From the NCBI GenBank assembly GCA_937873665.1, contig CALMYW010000266.1:1-5411 (forward strand): a stretch of 5,411 nt of DNA, written 5' to 3'. The translations under genes and the position numbers were made by a program. Positions 4,531-5,411 of this stretch are shown piece by piece (the stretch's first letter is position 1; every line of letters starts with the position of its first letter). The stretch is from an uncultured Sphingorhabdus sp. (GTDB lineage: Bacteria; Pseudomonadota; Alphaproteobacteria; Sphingomonadales; Sphingomonadaceae). Below the pieces are notes generated by a model, which did not search any database, was not told where the DNA came from, and saw nothing but the letters and a program-made list of their open reading frames with translations.

Positions 4531-5411
4531 TTAGTCCGGCTCCGCCTCGCGATCCGGCACGTAGGTGCACACGTACTCAATAACGTACCGCCCCACGGGT
4601 AGAACGGCTCCGTACTCAAGTGGTTTTAAGTGCACGTTAAAGTCGAAAACTGTTCCGGTTCCGCCGTGGACGTCAAGGCGAGGGCAGCCCGATGGGGCTG
4701 ACGTCACGGTCGCCGCTACCTCCGGTACGCCCGACATGCGCGGATCCAGTCGTCCGCTCGCTGTCACGTTCCTGACCTCGCGGAGCAGTTCGATCTCCAG
4801 CGTTCCCCTGTTCTCGTCGGGAGTCGCTATGGGTACAGCTTGTTGGACGAGGTGGACGGCAGGACTCTGCAGGCGCGTGCGTCGGGCGTCCACCTCCCTG
4901 ATCTCCTCAACGACGCCCTCATTCAATTGGCTGCCAGCCCTGGCGGCGTGGACTTCGAGGAAGCGTTCGGTCCTGTACAGGTGGATCCGCTGACCAGTTT
5001 CGCGGGCAAACTCCTCTAGCAGCTCAAGCCTAGGTCCAAGGGTCAGATGGCCCTTCTGTTCCCACCAGTCCTCCTTCTTCTCCGAAGTCACAAAGATGAA
5101 CGGACAGGACGCTGCCTTGGCATTATCAATCAGTTGCGACCAAAGGACGTAATCGCCGAACCGCCGGTCGCCCTCTTTTTCGCCCTCATCCATGTAACCG
5201 GGCGGCACCTTGGCTTTGAAACGACCTTCGGCTGCCTTAAGCGTTGCGGCAAGGCGCGCAGCGTCGTAGGCGGCACCGACCCTTCCGTCGAAAATGGCCA
5301 GCAGCCTCTCCAAAAGCGGGTCCTCCCGCAAGTAGTCGGGATGTGCCGTCTGCGCCCCATCAATTCTGTGGCGCGCTTCGTTGATGGCCTCCGAAACGGC
5401 TGCGTCCAGCG
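4531..5411 (-). CDS. PIN-like domain protein (PIN_8/DUF4935 type), N-terminus outside window
   Basis: The frame is open through the right edge. 292 full codons are visible and the true start lies beyond the window. A TTG at 5329-5331 could be read as a start, but the protein-like sequence continues upstream (LDAAVSEAINEARHRIDG...), so I treat the gene as partial. The family pattern is clear: IFDGRVG, KVPPGYMDEGEKEG (from 5211), FGDYVLWSQLIDNAK (near 5160), FIFVTSEKKEDWW (near 5062-5100), LGPRLELLEEFARETG and the YRTERFLE end. This matches the PIN_8 domain, a predicted metal-dependent RNase. The first catalytic Asp would be in the missing part. Family members usually have Asp residues where TSE stands here. 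Roughly 100 residues after the domain, ending in EYVCTYVPDREAEPD, are beta-strand-like and unassigned. It stops with TAA 102 bp before the NYN start codon. Role unknown. Confidence 0.82.
   Translation of the reverse strand, partial: LDAAVSEAINEARHRIDGAQTAHPDYLREDPLLERLLAIFDGRVGAAYDAARLAATLKAAEGRFKAKVPPGYMDEGEKEGDRRFGDYVLWSQLIDNAKAASCPFIFVTSEKKEDWWEQKGHLTLGPRLELLEEFARETGQRIHLYRTERFLEVHAARAGSQLNEGVVEEIREVDARRTRLQSPAVHLVQQAVPIATPDENRGTLEIELLREVRNVTASGRLDPRMSGVPEVAATVTSAPSGCPRLDVHGGTGTVFDFNVHLKPLEYGAVLPVGRYVIEYVCTYVPDREAEPD

Noticed and set aside
4431..4619. 62-codon minus-strand frame just before the NYN gene, considered as a small antitoxin
   Set aside because: It overlaps the end of the PIN_8 gene in another frame, is arginine-rich and low in structure, and no Shine-Dalgarno was evident; it looks like an out-of-frame shadow.
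1..5411. CRISPR array, tRNA, rRNA or replication origin
   Set aside because: No regularly spaced repeats, cloverleaf-like segments, rRNA signatures or iteron clusters were seen on either strand.

Overview
The window looks like accessory DNA from a GC-rich alphaproteobacterium. A sphingomonad or rhizobial relative is my guess, based on the style of the IS66 proteins and the pRiA4b ORF-3-type passenger. No rRNA or housekeeping gene is present to confirm this. All genes I accept lie on the minus strand, so the window reads right to left. The first 31 bases are Illumina TruSeq adapter, not genome. The true left edge is base 32, which suggests a contig end.

Bases 52-3146 are a complete, apparently intact IS66-family insertion sequence of 3,095 bp. 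It has imperfect terminal inverted repeats opening GTAAGCGTG (16 of 23 positions match) and a perfect 8-bp target duplication, CTGAAAGC, at 44-51 and 3147-3154. In transcription order it carries tnpA (HTH protein), tnpB, tnpC (DDE transposase with a Zn finger) and a fourth, passenger gene of the plasmid pRiA4b ORF-3-like family. tnpA/tnpB and tnpC/passenger each overlap by ATGA, which implies translational coupling. tnpB and tnpC are 60 bp apart. A perfect 15-bp inverted repeat lies inside the start of tnpA, and a smaller hairpin covers its Shine-Dalgarno sequence.

Bases 3155-3321 are a short non-coding or degraded host segment into which the IS landed. To the right are two same-strand genes that both encode PIN/NYN-superfamily ribonuclease-like proteins. 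The upstream gene (4531 to the right edge, N-terminus missing) is a PIN_8/DUF4935-type protein with a C-terminal extension. 97 bp further on is a 368-residue NYN-domain protein (3322-4428), whose fold appears split by an inserted segment of about 100 residues. Base composition in this part is locally much lower in GC than in the IS (27/60 at 4021-4080 against 44/60 at 1681-1740).

The most interesting biology is the tandem pair of predicted metal-dependent RNases, possibly an uncharacterised RNA-targeting or defence-type locus, next to a recently inserted and perhaps still mobile IS66 element. Function for the pair is inferred only from folds and adjacency.
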